Assembly: GCF_900143205.1 (NCBI RefSeq)
Contig: NZ_FRDH01000010.1
Coordinates: 62,001-126,000, forward strand
DNA length: 64,000 bases
Direction: 5' to 3'
Source: Butyrivibrio hungatei DSM 14810
GTDB taxonomy: Bacteria; Bacillota; Clostridia; Lachnospirales; Lachnospiraceae
The notes beneath the pieces are model-generated. The model was not told the DNA's origin. It did not search any database and saw nothing but the letters and a program-made list of their open reading frames with translations. A program made the position numbers and the translations under genes. Positions within the stretch are counted from its first letter, which is position 1; each line of letters starts with the position of its first letter. Below are positions 8,927 to 18,273 of this stretch, in pieces.

Positions 8927-10016
8927 AATTATTCTTGTTATCAAGATATTTCATGTAATTTATTACCATGAGCGCGATCTTAAATGTAAGTGCATCATCG
9001 AATTTTCTAACATCAAGTCCAGAGCTCTTCTCCAGCTTTTCAATTCTATATACAAGAGTATTTCTATGTACAAAGAGCTGTCTTGAAGTCTCAGATACAT
9101 TAAGATTATTCTCAAAGAACTTAGCAATTGTATTTAAAGTCTCTTCGTCAAGATCATCTGGAACTTCCTTGCCTCCAAATATCTCGTCAATAAATATCTT
9201 GCAAAGGCTCTCTGGAAGCTGATAGATAAGTCTTCCAATTCCGAGTGTATTATATGCATTAACTCTTTTCTCAGCGTAAAAGATCTTTCCAACTTCGAGT
9301 GCCATCTTAGCTTCCTTGTAGGACTTACTAAGATCTTTTATCTCCTCTACGATGGTTCCGTAGGATACTCGTACACTAAGCATTGCCTCTGTATTCATCA
9401 TATCTACAATAGTTGTAGCAATCTGAGCCACTTCTTCATAGGACTGGCCCTTAGAAAGAGTCTTGATAAGTATTACGCTATTCTCATCTACAGCTGTTAC
9501 ATAATCCCCTGAATGAGGTGCAAACATACCACTTAAAAGCTCCTGCGCTGTATTATCCTGTGAATGCTTGATCTCAACAAGGATAATGACTCTTGGAACG
9601 CTTGTCTCTATCTTGAGCTTTCTAGCCCTGTTGTAAACATCGATAAGAAGCATATTATCAAGAAGGAGATTCTGGAAGAAATTATTTCTGTCATATCTCT
9701 CTTTATACGCCACAATAAGATTCTGAAGTTGACTTACTCCAATCTTACCAACCATATATGCATGCTCACTATCACCCTTGGCAAGTAGCACGTATAACGG
9801 TTCTCCTTCATCAAGGATCTTGAACAAATGAACATCCCCAATAACCTGTGAGTCAACTGGAGAATTAGCAAAACTGATAATAATAGAAATATCCAATAAA
9901 TCCCTATCAGTAGTAGTAGCTATTACTTCACCATTTAGATCCATTACACACAGGTCTACTTTGGTTATAGCTCCTAATTCTTCAATACTTCCTTTTATTG
10001 TCTGTCCTGAAATCAT
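8925..10016 (-). CDS. CdaR/PucR-type transcriptional regulator
   Basis: A 363-residue regulator. The N-terminal ~130 residues look like the sugar-diacid recognition domain (ITKVDLCVMDLNGEVIATT). The middle resembles the degenerate GGDEF-like region of CdaR/PucR proteins, and the C-terminus is the PucR-type helix-turn-helix (NVSETSRQLFVHRNTLVYR, residues ~310-335). Family members activate genes for carbohydrate or acid catabolism. AAGGAGG precedes the ATG. The gene sits downstream of the sugar-ABC ATPase, separated by a strong terminator, so it is a separate unit. Its 3' end meets the SRP RNA terminator tail from the other side. The ligand is unknown. Confidence 0.87.
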   Translation of the reverse strand: MISGQTIKGSIEELGAITKVDLCVMDLNGEVIATTTDRDLLDISIIISFANSPVDSQVIGDVHLFKILDEGEPLYVLLAKGDSEHAYMVGKIGVSQLQNLIVAYKERYDRNNFFQNLLLDNMLLIDVYNRARKLKIETSVPRVIILVEIKHSQDNTAQELLSGMFAPHSGDYVTAVDENSVILIKTLSKGQSYEEVAQIATTIVDMMNTEAMLSVRVSYGTIVEEIKDLSKSYKEAKMALEVGKIFYAEKRVNAYNTLGIGRLIYQLPESLCKIFIDEIFGGKEVPDDLDEETLNTIAKFFENNLNVSETSRQLFVHRNTLVYRIEKLEKSSGLDVRKFDDALTFKIALMVINYMKYLDNKNN

Positions 10017-10061
10017 CTGTGTGATCCTCCTTAGTATTACCTATAGTATATCATACCAATC

Positions 10062-10090
10062 AAAAAAAGAGCCACGCATATGCGTGGCTC
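10062..10090 (-). terminator. intrinsic terminator after the sugar-ABC ATPase gene
   Basis: Perfect inverted repeat GAGCCACGCAT/ATGCGTGGCTC (10069-10090), followed on the minus strand by seven T (10062-10068). It lies 13 bases after the ATPase stop. Confidence 0.92.
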
Positions 10091-10102
10091 CTGAAATTCT
10101 TA

Positions 10103-11212
10103 TTAGTTTGTGATTGTCTTCTCTGTCTCTTTGTCGAAGATGTGAATCTTCTCAACATCGAATGCAAACTTAACCTTATCGCCAGGTCTAGCTGTTGTAC
10201 GAGAGTCAACTCTAGCTGTGATAGGGAACTTATCAAGATCAAAGTACAGATAAACTTCTGCACCAAGAAGCTCGTAAACGTTGATTGTTGACTCAAATAC
10301 AGCCTTAGATGTGCTAACAACCATCTCTGAATCATCAACATCCTCTGGACGGATACCGAATGTAACGGTCTTTCCAGCGTAGCCACCCTCGATAACCTTC
10401 TTAGCCTTTGCAGGTGGAAGTTCGATTGACTGACCAGCAATCTTAAGGCTAGCCTTGTCACCCTGTACTTCAACTTCTGCATCAAGGAAGTTCATCTGAG
10501 GTGATCCCATGAATCCAGCAACGAAGAGGTTGCCTGGCTTATCATAGAGGTTCTGAGGTGTATCAACCTGCTGAACAACACCATCCTTCATAACTACGAT
10601 TCTTGTACCAAGAGTCATAGCCTCTGTCTGGTCATGTGTAACGTAGATGATTGTTGTGCCAAGTCTCTGGTGAAGCTTAGCGATCTCTGTTCTCATCTGT
10701 ACACGGAGCTTAGCATCAAGGTTTGAAAGAGGTTCGTCCATAAGGAATACCTTAGGGTTACGAACGATAGCACGTCCCATAGCAACACGCTGTCTCTGTC
10801 CACCTGAAAGAGCCTTTGGCTTACGATCAAGGAGCTTCTCAAGGTCAAGGATCTTAGCAGCTTCTCTAACCATCTTATCAATTTCAGCCTTTGGAACTTT
10901 TCTAAGCTTAAGTCCGAAAGCCATGTTATCATATACTGTCATGTGTGGGTACAGAGCGTAGTTCTGGAATACCATCGCAATATCTCTGTCCTTAGGCTCT
11001 ACATCGTTAACAACTCTGTCACCGATCTTAAGTGTTCCTGAAGAAATATCTTCAAGACCAGCGATCATACGAAGTGTTGTAGACTTACCACATCCTGAAG
11101 GTCCTACGAAAATAATAAACTCTTTATCCTGAATCTCAAGGTTGAAATCTTTAACAGCCTCAAAACCATTAGGATATACTTTAGTTACATGCTCAAGTGA
11201 TAAACTTGCCAT
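10103..11212 (-). CDS. msmX: carbohydrate ABC transporter ATP-binding protein (MsmX/UgpC type)
   Basis: A 369-residue CUT1 ATPase. Motifs in order: Walker A GPSGCGKSTT (~38-47), Q-loop FQNYALYPH, signature LSGGQRQRVAMGRA (~133), Walker B VFLMDEPLSNLDAK, H-loop YVTHDQTEAM, and a C-terminal OB-type MOI domain. The gene stands alone with a strong AGGAGG site and its own terminator, as for multi-purpose ATPases that serve several sugar transporters in Firmicutes (MsmX of Bacillus). It could power the solute-binding protein at 6.2-7.7 kb and others elsewhere; that link is inference. The 198 bases upstream hold no clear gene. Confidence 0.93.
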   Translation of the reverse strand: MASLSLEHVTKVYPNGFEAVKDFNLEIQDKEFIIFVGPSGCGKSTTLRMIAGLEDISSGTLKIGDRVVNDVEPKDRDIAMVFQNYALYPHMTVYDNMAFGLKLRKVPKAEIDKMVREAAKILDLEKLLDRKPKALSGGQRQRVAMGRAIVRNPKVFLMDEPLSNLDAKLRVQMRTEIAKLHQRLGTTIIYVTHDQTEAMTLGTRIVVMKDGVVQQVDTPQNLYDKPGNLFVAGFMGSPQMNFLDAEVEVQGDKASLKIAGQSIELPPAKAKKVIEGGYAGKTVTFGIRPEDVDDSEMVVSTSKAVFESTINVYELLGAEVYLYFDLDKFPITARVDSRTTARPGDKVKFAFDVEKIHIFDKETEKTITN

Positions 11213-11410
11213 ACCTATTTTTCCTCCTAATTTCCATATAGCTTAATGCTAGTTATCAGTATATATACTGGGCTGTTTATTTACTATTCACTATTTTCAC
11301 AAATATTTTATTTTTCATTAGCAATTCTGCTCAGTAGATTGGCATTTTATCCACAAATCCGGAATATTGACGAAGAAAATTGCAATTCTATATGCAACTT
11401 GACTATTGTA

Positions 11411-12202
11411 TTACTCCTCGTCGAGCTTTCTGATTGCCTTGTCCAGCTCTTCCTCTTCTGTGAGTTCATCTTCTTTAGGTTCGAAGCGCTTAAATGTTCC
11501 GTTGTATAAAAGAGCATTCAAGAAGCTTGGTCCAGCAATGCCCATAAGGACAAGCACTGGAATAGACTTCACATCAAAGAAGTAGAAAATAAGAAGTGGT
11601 AATCCAGTAATAAGTGTCATAAGAATTGTCTTAGGGAATGCAAGAATAGACATTAAAAGAGAATTCTTAAGAGTTGCTCTGTTAGTATTATCAAACTTTG
11701 ATAAAATAGGGAACACATATAGTGAGACCATATACAGGAAAGCACTGATACCGATGATGATGTATCTGTAAATTCCGTTTAAGTTATTAAGGATAAAGAA
11801 GTCGAGAACTAAAACTCCACCAATTGTAAACTTGATGATCTGAAGAACTACAGCCTGCTTGAAGTTCTCCTTAAATGATCTGAAATATGTCTTAGTAATG
11901 TAGCTATCTTCATCTCTTACAATCTTAAGAAGTACAAAGTGCATTGCTGTACAAGCAGGTCCTAAGATACTAGAACAAATGATACCGAAGATCCATGCCC
12001 ATAATACAGCGCTAAGGAAGTAGTTGTAATCAAGCTGTGCGCCATCAAACATTACAGGACCAAATACTGGTCCTAAAAAAACAGCCTGCTCAATAATGAG
12101 AGGAATCGCAAAAATAAGTGTCAAAATATTGAGCCACATTACGTCAGCAACTCTTGTAAGTGCGCGCATAAGTGGGCTCTCAAGATCAAATAACTTTCCC
12201 AT
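11411..12202 (-). CDS. DUF624 (YesL-family) membrane protein
   Basis: A 263-residue protein with about five hydrophobic helices and the DUF624 start GKLFDLESPLMRALTRVADVM, followed by LNILTLIFAIPL and GPACTAMHFVLLKI. The C-terminus is acidic (ELTEEEELDKAIRKLDEE) and probably cytosolic. Members such as B. subtilis YesL sit near carbohydrate ABC transporters; no molecular role is established. Here it is upstream of the shared sugar ATPase, which fits. It follows the GNAT gene by 24 bases. The ribosome site is weak. Confidence 0.85.
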   Translation of the reverse strand: MGKLFDLESPLMRALTRVADVMWLNILTLIFAIPLIIEQAVFLGPVFGPVMFDGAQLDYNYFLSAVLWAWIFGIICSSILGPACTAMHFVLLKIVRDEDSYITKTYFRSFKENFKQAVVLQIIKFTIGGVLVLDFFILNNLNGIYRYIIIGISAFLYMVSLYVFPILSKFDNTNRATLKNSLLMSILAFPKTILMTLITGLPLLIFYFFDVKSIPVLVLMGIAGPSFLNALLYNGTFKRFEPKEDELTEEEELDKAIRKLDEE

Positions 12203-12226
12203 TTCTTTTTTCTATACCTATTCCTT

Positions 12227-12727
12227 CTAACTTTTTTTGACCAGACTCAGTTCCATCGGAGTAAAAATGATACCGTCTGCTTCCATTTCTTCTCGTAAAT
12301 CCACGAAGCCCATCTTGTGATAGAACCCTAAAGCATAAGGAGAAGCATTGACAGTCATCTTGTCAATGCCCTCCTCTTCGAGTACATATTTAGATACAAA
12401 TCTAATCAGCGCTTTGCCTATCCCATTTCCATGACAGTCGCCATCTACAAATAACAGTGAAATATGTTTCTTTTCTCTAAGAGAGAGCATCCCCAGATAC
12501 CTTCCCTCAAAGACCGCCACGAACAGTTGATAGTGTCCAGCCAAAAACATCTTTCTGAGCATATCATCATTGACGAATTTTCTAAAATTCTCAATGCCTT
12601 CCTGAGAGTAATCAGGCGCATTATATCTCACAAAGGTATCCCATGCGAGTTTAATGGCACCCTCCCAGTCTGAGCTGTATGCACATCTGACCATTATTTT
12701 GGATTTATCAATTCGCATTTCTGCCAT
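12227..12727 (-). CDS. GNAT-family N-acetyltransferase
   Basis: A 166-residue GNAT protein. The acetyl-CoA pyrophosphate loop is GDCHGNGIGKALIRF (~95-110), with the preceding beta strand HISLLFVDG and the family-typical ending NASPYALGFYHKMGFVDL. It transfers an acetyl group to an unknown amine. The start overlaps the end of the upstream hydrolase gene by 20 bases, implying translational coupling; an alternative ATG three codons in (12718) is possible. Confidence 0.87.
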   Translation of the reverse strand: MAEMRIDKSKIMVRCAYSSDWEGAIKLAWDTFVRYNAPDYSQEGIENFRKFVNDDMLRKMFLAGHYQLFVAVFEGRYLGMLSLREKKHISLLFVDGDCHGNGIGKALIRFVSKYVLEEEGIDKMTVNASPYALGFYHKMGFVDLREEMEADGIIFTPMELSLVKKS

Positions 12728-13661
12728 CCAATATCTTCTTTATCCAAGCGTACTGGTCTTCATATACTTTTTCTCTACCGATCTCCTGCTGAAGTTCATG
12801 GCGCATTCCATCGTAGATCTTAAGTTCAACATTGGTGATACCTAGCTGATTCTTATAAATATCATGGAGTTTAGTAAGGGCTTCGCCATAGTTGCCTACA
12901 GGGTCCTCACTTCCACCAGTGATAAGGATCGGAAGATTCTTTGGAATATCTTCCATCTTGTCTGTATCTCCAACTCTCTTTAAAAGTTCTGCCATTGTCT
13001 TGAAACCATTGAGAGTAAAGATAAAGTTATCTCTAGGATCTGCAATATATCTGTCTATGCTTTCTTCGTTATGTGAAAGCCAGTCAAACTTCGTTCTGGC
13101 ATTAGGGATTTTCTTGAGATATCCCTTGAATGCCATATTATTGATCATTTCTGAACGGTACTTTTCTCCCATGATAACCTGCATGAAAGAAACAAATCTG
13201 CCTAATGATTTAACTGTGCCTAATGGCATAAAAGCTGTACCCTGAATGATTGCACCATTAATACCTGTTCCATAGCGAGTAATATACTCTCTGGCAACGA
13301 ATGAGCCAAAACTGTGACCAAGAATAAATACAGGAACACCTGGATACTCTTCCTGAGTCATCTTCTTGAGTCTGTGAGCATCTCTAACTAATACCGTCGC
13401 TGGATCATTCTTACAGAAATAGCCATAGGTACCTTTTCCTTCAGTTACAGAGCCGCCATGACCAAGATGATCATTACCCATAACAAGAATGCCCTTTTCT
13501 GCCATAAAACGAGCGAATTCATCATAGCGATCAATATACTCCTGCATACCATGGATGATCTGTAAGATTGCCACCGGCTGTCCTTCAGGAATCCATTTTA
13601 TCGCATGAAGCATGGTCTGTCTGTCACGTGATTTGTAAGTCAGTTCCTCTTTGCGTACCAT
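12708..13661 (-). CDS. monoacylglycerol-lipase-like alpha/beta hydrolase (serine aminopeptidase S33 type)
   Basis: Start placed at ATG 13661 (MVRKEELTYKSRD) behind GGGAGGGA; the longer frame from 13682 has no ribosome site. The 317-residue protein has HGMQEYIDRYDEFA (Hydrolase_4 oxyanion region), GNDHLGHGGS, the nucleophile elbow ILGHSFGSFVAREYI, acid in GGSEDPVGNYG, and His in DGMRHELQQE. This is the layout of lysophospholipase/monoglyceride lipases. No signal peptide. Probably cleaves a membrane-derived or dietary acyl ester; substrate not shown. First gene of a short unit with GNAT. Confidence 0.87.
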   Translation of the reverse strand: MVRKEELTYKSRDRQTMLHAIKWIPEGQPVAILQIIHGMQEYIDRYDEFARFMAEKGILVMGNDHLGHGGSVTEGKGTYGYFCKNDPATVLVRDAHRLKKMTQEEYPGVPVFILGHSFGSFVAREYITRYGTGINGAIIQGTAFMPLGTVKSLGRFVSFMQVIMGEKYRSEMINNMAFKGYLKKIPNARTKFDWLSHNEESIDRYIADPRDNFIFTLNGFKTMAELLKRVGDTDKMEDIPKNLPILITGGSEDPVGNYGEALTKLHDIYKNQLGITNVELKIYDGMRHELQQEIGREKVYEDQYAWIKKILDGRNAN

Positions 13662-13748
13662 TCGGAAATCCCTCCCATACATTATATTGTTATATTAATA
13701 ATACCACGAATCGTACATAAACTGTGCACTTTCCGAAGCATCATAGAA

Positions 13749-15785
13749 TTAACAAATTTCTGCTCCTGCTGGCATATCTTTTTCAGGAGTCATAAGTGCA
13801 AGATTGCCCTCAGCATCCTCAGCACAAAGAAGCATTCCCTCAGACATTACGCCTGCAAGCTTAGCTGGCTTAAGGTTTACAAGTACCATAACCTTCTTGC
13901 CCACCATCTCTTCAGGTGAATAGTACTTTCTGATTCCTGAAACGATCTGCTTTACCTGGCTTCCTATCTTAACCTGTGAGCAAAGAAGCTTCTTAGAATT
14001 TTCAACCGCCTCACACTTAATGATCTCACCAACCTGGAACTGCATAGCCCCGAACTGATCATATGTGATCTCGTCCTTTGCAGGAATGTCGATAGGAGCC
14101 TTCTCTTCTCCTGACTCTTCCTTCTTGACTGGAGCTGGTGCAAGTCCTGCCTTTGCAAGATTCTCAGCAGCTTTTCTCTGAGACTCTTCAAATTCTGCCT
14201 TCTGCTTTTTAACTATCTCAGCAGACTTCTCAAGTACTTCCTTGAGGTCCTTTCTAGCAAAGAGCATCTCTGGGCTCTCTGAAACCTTAGTGCCATTTGG
14301 GCAAAGGCCAAACTGACCTAATGTATCGAAATCTCTATCTGGAGTAGAAAGCTGCTCTTTGATCTTCTGTGCTGTTTCTGGCATGAATGGCTCAAGAAGT
14401 GAAGCACCGATTGAGATTGCCTCTACAAGGTTATAAAGAACTGTTGAAAGTCTGTCTTTCTTGCTCTCATCCTTTCCAAGTACCCAAGGCTCTGTCTCAT
14501 CGATATATTTGTTGCATCTCTTGAAGAGCGAGAAAATCTCTGTAAGAGCATCAGCAACTCTGAGCTCATCCATCTTGGCTTCTACCTTCTCGTAGCAGCC
14601 AGTTACAACTGCCTTAAGATCTGCATCTACATCTTCTGTAACACCCTTATCTGCCACAACACCACCAAGGTACTTGTTGCTCATAGCAATAGTACGATTT
14701 ACAAGGTTACCAAGTGTGTTAGCAAGATCTGAGTTAAATCTTTCAACTAAAAGTTCCCATGTGATAACACCATCATTTTCGAAAGGCATCTCATGAAGAA
14801 CGAAATATCTGACAGGATCAACGCCAAAGAGACTTACAAGGTCATCAGCATAGATAACATTTCCCTTTGATTTACTCATCTTCTCGCCGCCCTGTAAAAG
14901 CCATGGATGTCCAAATACCTGCTTTGGAAGAGGCTCGCCAAGAGCAAAGAGGAAGATTGGCCAATAAATTGTATGGAAACGAATAATATCTTTGCCAATA
15001 AGGTGAAGATCAGCTGGCCACCACTTCTTGTACTCCTCAGAGCTGTTACCATCTGCATCATAGCCAATACCTGTGATATAGTTTGTAAGAGCATCAAGCC
15101 ATACATAAACTACATGCTTGTTATCAAAATCAACTGGAATTCCCCACTTGAATGATGTTCTTGATACACAAAGATCCTGAAGGCCAGGAAGAAGGAAGTT
15201 GTTCATCATCTCGTTCTTTCTGGATACAGGCTGAATGAAATCAGGATGTGTATTGATATGCTCAATAAGTCTGTCAGCGTATTTGCTCATCTTGAAGAAG
15301 TAAGCTTCCTCTTCTGCTGGATGAACTGCTCCGCCACACTCAGGGCACTTGCCATCAACAAGCTGAGACTCTGTATAGAAAGCCTCACACTCTGTACAAT
15401 ACATGCCTTTGTATGATCCCTTATAAATGTCGCCCTGATCATAGAACTTCTTGAAGATCTTCTGAACCTGCTTAACATGATCTTCATCTGTAGTACGAAT
15501 AAACTTATCATATGAAGTATCCATCAAGTTCCAAAGACCTTTGATAGTATCTGAAACCTGATCTACGAATTCCTTTGGTGATTTGCAGCCAGCTTCGATA
15601 GCACGTGTCTCGATCTTCTGTCCGTGCTCATCTGAACCAGTCTGGAAATGTACATCAAATCCGTCTTTTCTCTTATATCTTGCTATTGCATCTGCAAGTA
15701 CGATCTCATAGCTGTTTCCGATATGTGGCTTACCAGATGTATATGCAATTGCAGTAGTAATGTAATATTTTCCCTTGTTCTGCAT
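13749..15785 (-). CDS. metG: methionyl-tRNA synthetase
   Basis: A 678-residue class I synthetase that charges tRNA-Met in the cytosol. Signatures: HIGN in TSGKPHIGNSYEI, zinc knuckle CTECEAFYTESQLVDGKC..C (~127-147), KMSKS in GGEKMSKSKGNVI (~300), anticodon-binding helices, and a C-terminal EMAP/Trbp-type tRNA-binding domain from ~575 (MQFQVGEIIKCEAVEN). The length fits the dimeric form with this appended domain. It follows map by 26 bases, so map-metG is probably one unit. No T-box or SAM leader fits in that gap. Confidence 0.97.
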   Translation of the reverse strand: MQNKGKYYITTAIAYTSGKPHIGNSYEIVLADAIARYKRKDGFDVHFQTGSDEHGQKIETRAIEAGCKSPKEFVDQVSDTIKGLWNLMDTSYDKFIRTTDEDHVKQVQKIFKKFYDQGDIYKGSYKGMYCTECEAFYTESQLVDGKCPECGGAVHPAEEEAYFFKMSKYADRLIEHINTHPDFIQPVSRKNEMMNNFLLPGLQDLCVSRTSFKWGIPVDFDNKHVVYVWLDALTNYITGIGYDADGNSSEEYKKWWPADLHLIGKDIIRFHTIYWPIFLFALGEPLPKQVFGHPWLLQGGEKMSKSKGNVIYADDLVSLFGVDPVRYFVLHEMPFENDGVITWELLVERFNSDLANTLGNLVNRTIAMSNKYLGGVVADKGVTEDVDADLKAVVTGCYEKVEAKMDELRVADALTEIFSLFKRCNKYIDETEPWVLGKDESKKDRLSTVLYNLVEAISIGASLLEPFMPETAQKIKEQLSTPDRDFDTLGQFGLCPNGTKVSESPEMLFARKDLKEVLEKSAEIVKKQKAEFEESQRKAAENLAKAGLAPAPVKKEESGEEKAPIDIPAKDEITYDQFGAMQFQVGEIIKCEAVENSKKLLCSQVKIGSQVKQIVSGIRKYYSPEEMVGKKVMVLVNLKPAKLAGVMSEGMLLCAEDAEGNLALMTPEKDMPAGAEIC

Positions 15786-15811
15786 TATCTATATTCCCTT
15801 CTTAAAATTAT

Positions 15812-16687
15812 TTACCAACACAAAAGCTCATAGCCTGTCTCAGTTACAAGAAGCTCAACTTCCCACTGTGCTGAAGGCTTTAAGTCTGCGGTATAAACTG
15901 TCCAATCATTCTCTTCATCAATAAAGATCTCATTTGTACCCATATTGACCATAGGCTCTATAGTAAATATCATACCTGGAACCATAAGCATTCCTGTTCC
16001 CGGCTTACTTACAAAGCTTACAAATGGCTCCTCATGGAAGGCATTACCACATCCATGACCACCAATCTCTCTGACAACTGTGTAACCATTCTTGAGCGCA
16101 TGCTGATGAACTGCATTGCCCATATCTCCAATAGGAGTCCATGGTTTAACAGCCTTAAGCCCCTCTTCGAGGCACTCTTTAGTTACATCAACAAGTCTCT
16201 TCTTTTCTGGAGAAACATCACCTATACAGAACATTCGTGATGAATCAGAAAAATAGCCATCAAGAATAGTAGAACAATCTACATTTATGATGTCTCCATC
16301 CTGAAGAATAATATCCTCAGATGGAATACCGTGACAGACTTCTTCATTAATAGATGTGCAAACACTCTTAGGAAATCCCTCATAATTAAGATCTGCAGGG
16401 ATTCCGCCCATCTTGGTAGTAGTGTTGTAAACGATGTCATCTATCTCCTGAGTGCTCATACCTGCGTGGATCTTCTCACCGATCTCATCAAGCACTGCCA
16501 TATTGATAACCGCACTCTTCTTGATTCCTTCTATGTCTTTTTCAGTTTTAAAAAGATCTCTGCTGGGAATTATCATACCCTGATGCTCAAACTGAATAAG
16601 CTTGTCATCAAAAGCAGCATGGCAACTTTTGTATTTTTTTCCACTGCCGCACCAGCATAAGTCATTGCGTTCTAGTCTCTTATACAT
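15812..16687 (-). CDS. map: methionine aminopeptidase type I with N-terminal SEC-C zinc motif
   Basis: Start placed at ATG 16687 (MYKRLERNDLCWCGSG), which has AGAAGGA in front; the frame from 16702 does not. The protein is 291 residues. The N-terminal SEC-C motif CWCGSGKKYKSCH binds zinc and is found in some Clostridial and cyanobacterial MetAPs. The catalytic domain has the dimetal ligands: Asp in NVDCSTILDG and YFSDSSR, His in EIGGHGCGNAFHEE, Glu in FTIEPMVNMG and AQWEVELLV. It removes initiator Met from nascent proteins. Next in line is metG, so initiator methionine release and charging are encoded together. Confidence 0.95.
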   Translation of the reverse strand: MYKRLERNDLCWCGSGKKYKSCHAAFDDKLIQFEHQGMIIPSRDLFKTEKDIEGIKKSAVINMAVLDEIGEKIHAGMSTQEIDDIVYNTTTKMGGIPADLNYEGFPKSVCTSINEEVCHGIPSEDIILQDGDIINVDCSTILDGYFSDSSRMFCIGDVSPEKKRLVDVTKECLEEGLKAVKPWTPIGDMGNAVHQHALKNGYTVVREIGGHGCGNAFHEEPFVSFVSKPGTGMLMVPGMIFTIEPMVNMGTNEIFIDEENDWTVYTADLKPSAQWEVELLVTETGYELLCW

Positions 16688-16723
16688 TGCATTCCTTCTC
16701 ATAATTTCGATATTTTCACAAAT

Positions 16724-16754
16724 ATAGTATGCCTTTTCAGTCCTTAACTGTCAA
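16724..16754 (-). promoter_or_regulatory. probable promoter for map-metG
   Basis: On the minus strand TTGACA (16754-16749) lies inside the end of the nucleotidase gene, followed by CATACTAT; the spacer is 17 or 19 bases depending on which hexamer is the -10. The start would fall about 30 bases before the map start. Confidence 0.45.
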
Positions 16755-18269
16755 CTTGCTATTAACTATCTCTCCGACTGGGCTGTGCTCTCTTAAATAC
16801 CTGATCAAAAGATCTGGCATCTCGTCAGAATAGCTTCCAACCGTCTCGCAATTTCCAATGCATTCATATCCGCCAGTACCGGTTGCTCTATAGTTGCTGG
16901 TTACGAGAGTATAGTCCTTGTCATCTGATAACTCTCCGCCTCCAAGAAGAGTGAGCTTTGTAACTCTTTCTCCAACTGGCTTTGTAATATCAAACTCGTA
17001 CTCAAGTCCTGCATAGAAGTCGTAATTGTAGTGCTCAACTTTTGGCTGTAAAAAAACTTTTGAAATGCAGATATTTCCTGTCTCTTTATCAATCTCAAAA
17101 TACTCTGCGCATCTCTCTAAAGCCTTCTTGATAACTTCCTTTGTAACCTTCTTTACTTCTACAGTATTGGCAAACTGGTAGATTCCAAGTACGTCTCGAA
17201 CCGAAATATCCTTCTTAAGTCCAAGTGGATCATTTGCAAGGCTTGTACATGAGAAATCCGCTCCTGTGTAATCAAGCTGAACCTGATTAAATATAGAAGC
17301 AACCTTGCTTCCATAAAGAGCTGCTTCCAGCTTTCCTTCTGGCTCAATTTCTTTTTCAAGACTTCCGATCGGCTCATCAAGCCACTTTTCTACTCTGCCT
17401 GTGAGCTCTTCCATCTTGGCAAAAGAGCTATTAAACTTCTGATATCTCTCATCAGGAGCCTTAACCTTGGCAAGCTTTGATGTAATATCCCACTTGTCAT
17501 TAGCTCTTTTAACCTGAAGGTCACAGAATACGCCAGCCTTGTCTGGTGGCTGAACACCGTAGCTTCCTGAAATCTCCACTCCCTCTACAGACATATGCTG
17601 ATGGCCAGTTAAAAGAATATCGAAATCAAGCTTTCTTGCTATCTCACAGGCCTGGTTTTCTGTTGTATCAGATAACTTCTTGCCTGTAGCAAGATTCTCT
17701 TCAAAGCCGCCGTGATAGATGCAGACTGTGATATCACACTTTCCTTTCAGTTCTGAGAGCTGTTCTTCCAGTGCTTTGACAGGGTCAGATACCTTAAGCT
17801 CTGTCAGATGGTCTTTTTGTTCCCAGACATTAACATATCCGGTAACGGCGCCTGTGATTCCAACTCTCGTTCCATCTTCCAATGTGTGGATCACGTTTTT
17901 CCTGATGCCAAGAGCTCCTCTTAAATCCTCTACATTTGCACAAACGAGCTGTGCCTTCATACTGGATACATAATCAAGGATCACATCATATCCAAAATTA
18001 AAATCGTGATTACCAAGGGTATAATAATCAAGCCCCATCGCATTAAATCCTTCTGCAACAGGATTAAATCCAAATTCATCTTTATGTTCTATGTAATATG
18101 AAATAAGCGGTGTGCCCTGAAGACTATCACCACCGTCGATCACTAATGTATTTCCATCTTTTTCAATTTGAGAAGCTATACAAAAAAGCCCCGCATTCTC
18201 GGGGCAATTTTTTGCATAGTTTAAAGGAAATACATGTCCATGTGTATCTGATGTATAGACAATGCGCAT
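16737..18269 (-). CDS. cytosolic 5'-nucleotidase / metallophosphatase (UshA-like)
   Basis: A 510-residue two-domain phosphoesterase. The calcineurin-like domain has MRIVYTSDTHGH (Asp, His), IDGGDSLQGTP, TLGNHDFNFG, and LTGHQH. The C-terminal 5'-nucleotidase domain (from ~330) has SCTSLANDP, GIYQFANTVEVKK and TSNYRATGTGGY. UshA relatives hydrolyse nucleotides, UDP-sugars or other phosphoesters. Most are exported, but this one begins at the catalytic strand with no signal peptide and no room upstream, so it should act inside the cell. It follows the second phnE by 4 bases and is the last gene of the phn operon. A full terminator-like hairpin lies inside codons ~19-29. Confidence 0.9.
   Translation of the reverse strand: MRIVYTSDTHGHVFPLNYAKNCPENAGLFCIASQIEKDGNTLVIDGGDSLQGTPLISYYIEHKDEFGFNPVAEGFNAMGLDYYTLGNHDFNFGYDVILDYVSSMKAQLVCANVEDLRGALGIRKNVIHTLEDGTRVGITGAVTGYVNVWEQKDHLTELKVSDPVKALEEQLSELKGKCDITVCIYHGGFEENLATGKKLSDTTENQACEIARKLDFDILLTGHQHMSVEGVEISGSYGVQPPDKAGVFCDLQVKRANDKWDITSKLAKVKAPDERYQKFNSSFAKMEELTGRVEKWLDEPIGSLEKEIEPEGKLEAALYGSKVASIFNQVQLDYTGADFSCTSLANDPLGLKKDISVRDVLGIYQFANTVEVKKVTKEVIKKALERCAEYFEIDKETGNICISKVFLQPKVEHYNYDFYAGLEYEFDITKPVGERVTKLTLLGGGELSDDKDYTLVTSNYRATGTGGYECIGNCETVGSYSDEMPDLLIRYLREHSPVGEIVNSKLTVKD
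18182..18213. terminator. terminator-like hairpin inside the 5' part of the nucleotidase gene
   Basis: Stem GCCCCG/CGGGGC (18188-18193 with 18200-18205), 6-base loop, flanked by six A on one side and six T on the other. It therefore looks like an intrinsic terminator on both strands. On the minus strand it lies about 60-90 bases after the nucleotidase start codon. The start cannot be moved past it because the metal ligands are upstream. Confidence 0.6.
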
Positions 18270-18273
18270 ATAT

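Noticed and set aside
15786-15811. Riboswitch or T-box before metG
   Set aside because: Only 26 bases separate map and metG, and the leader before map is short; there is no room for either.
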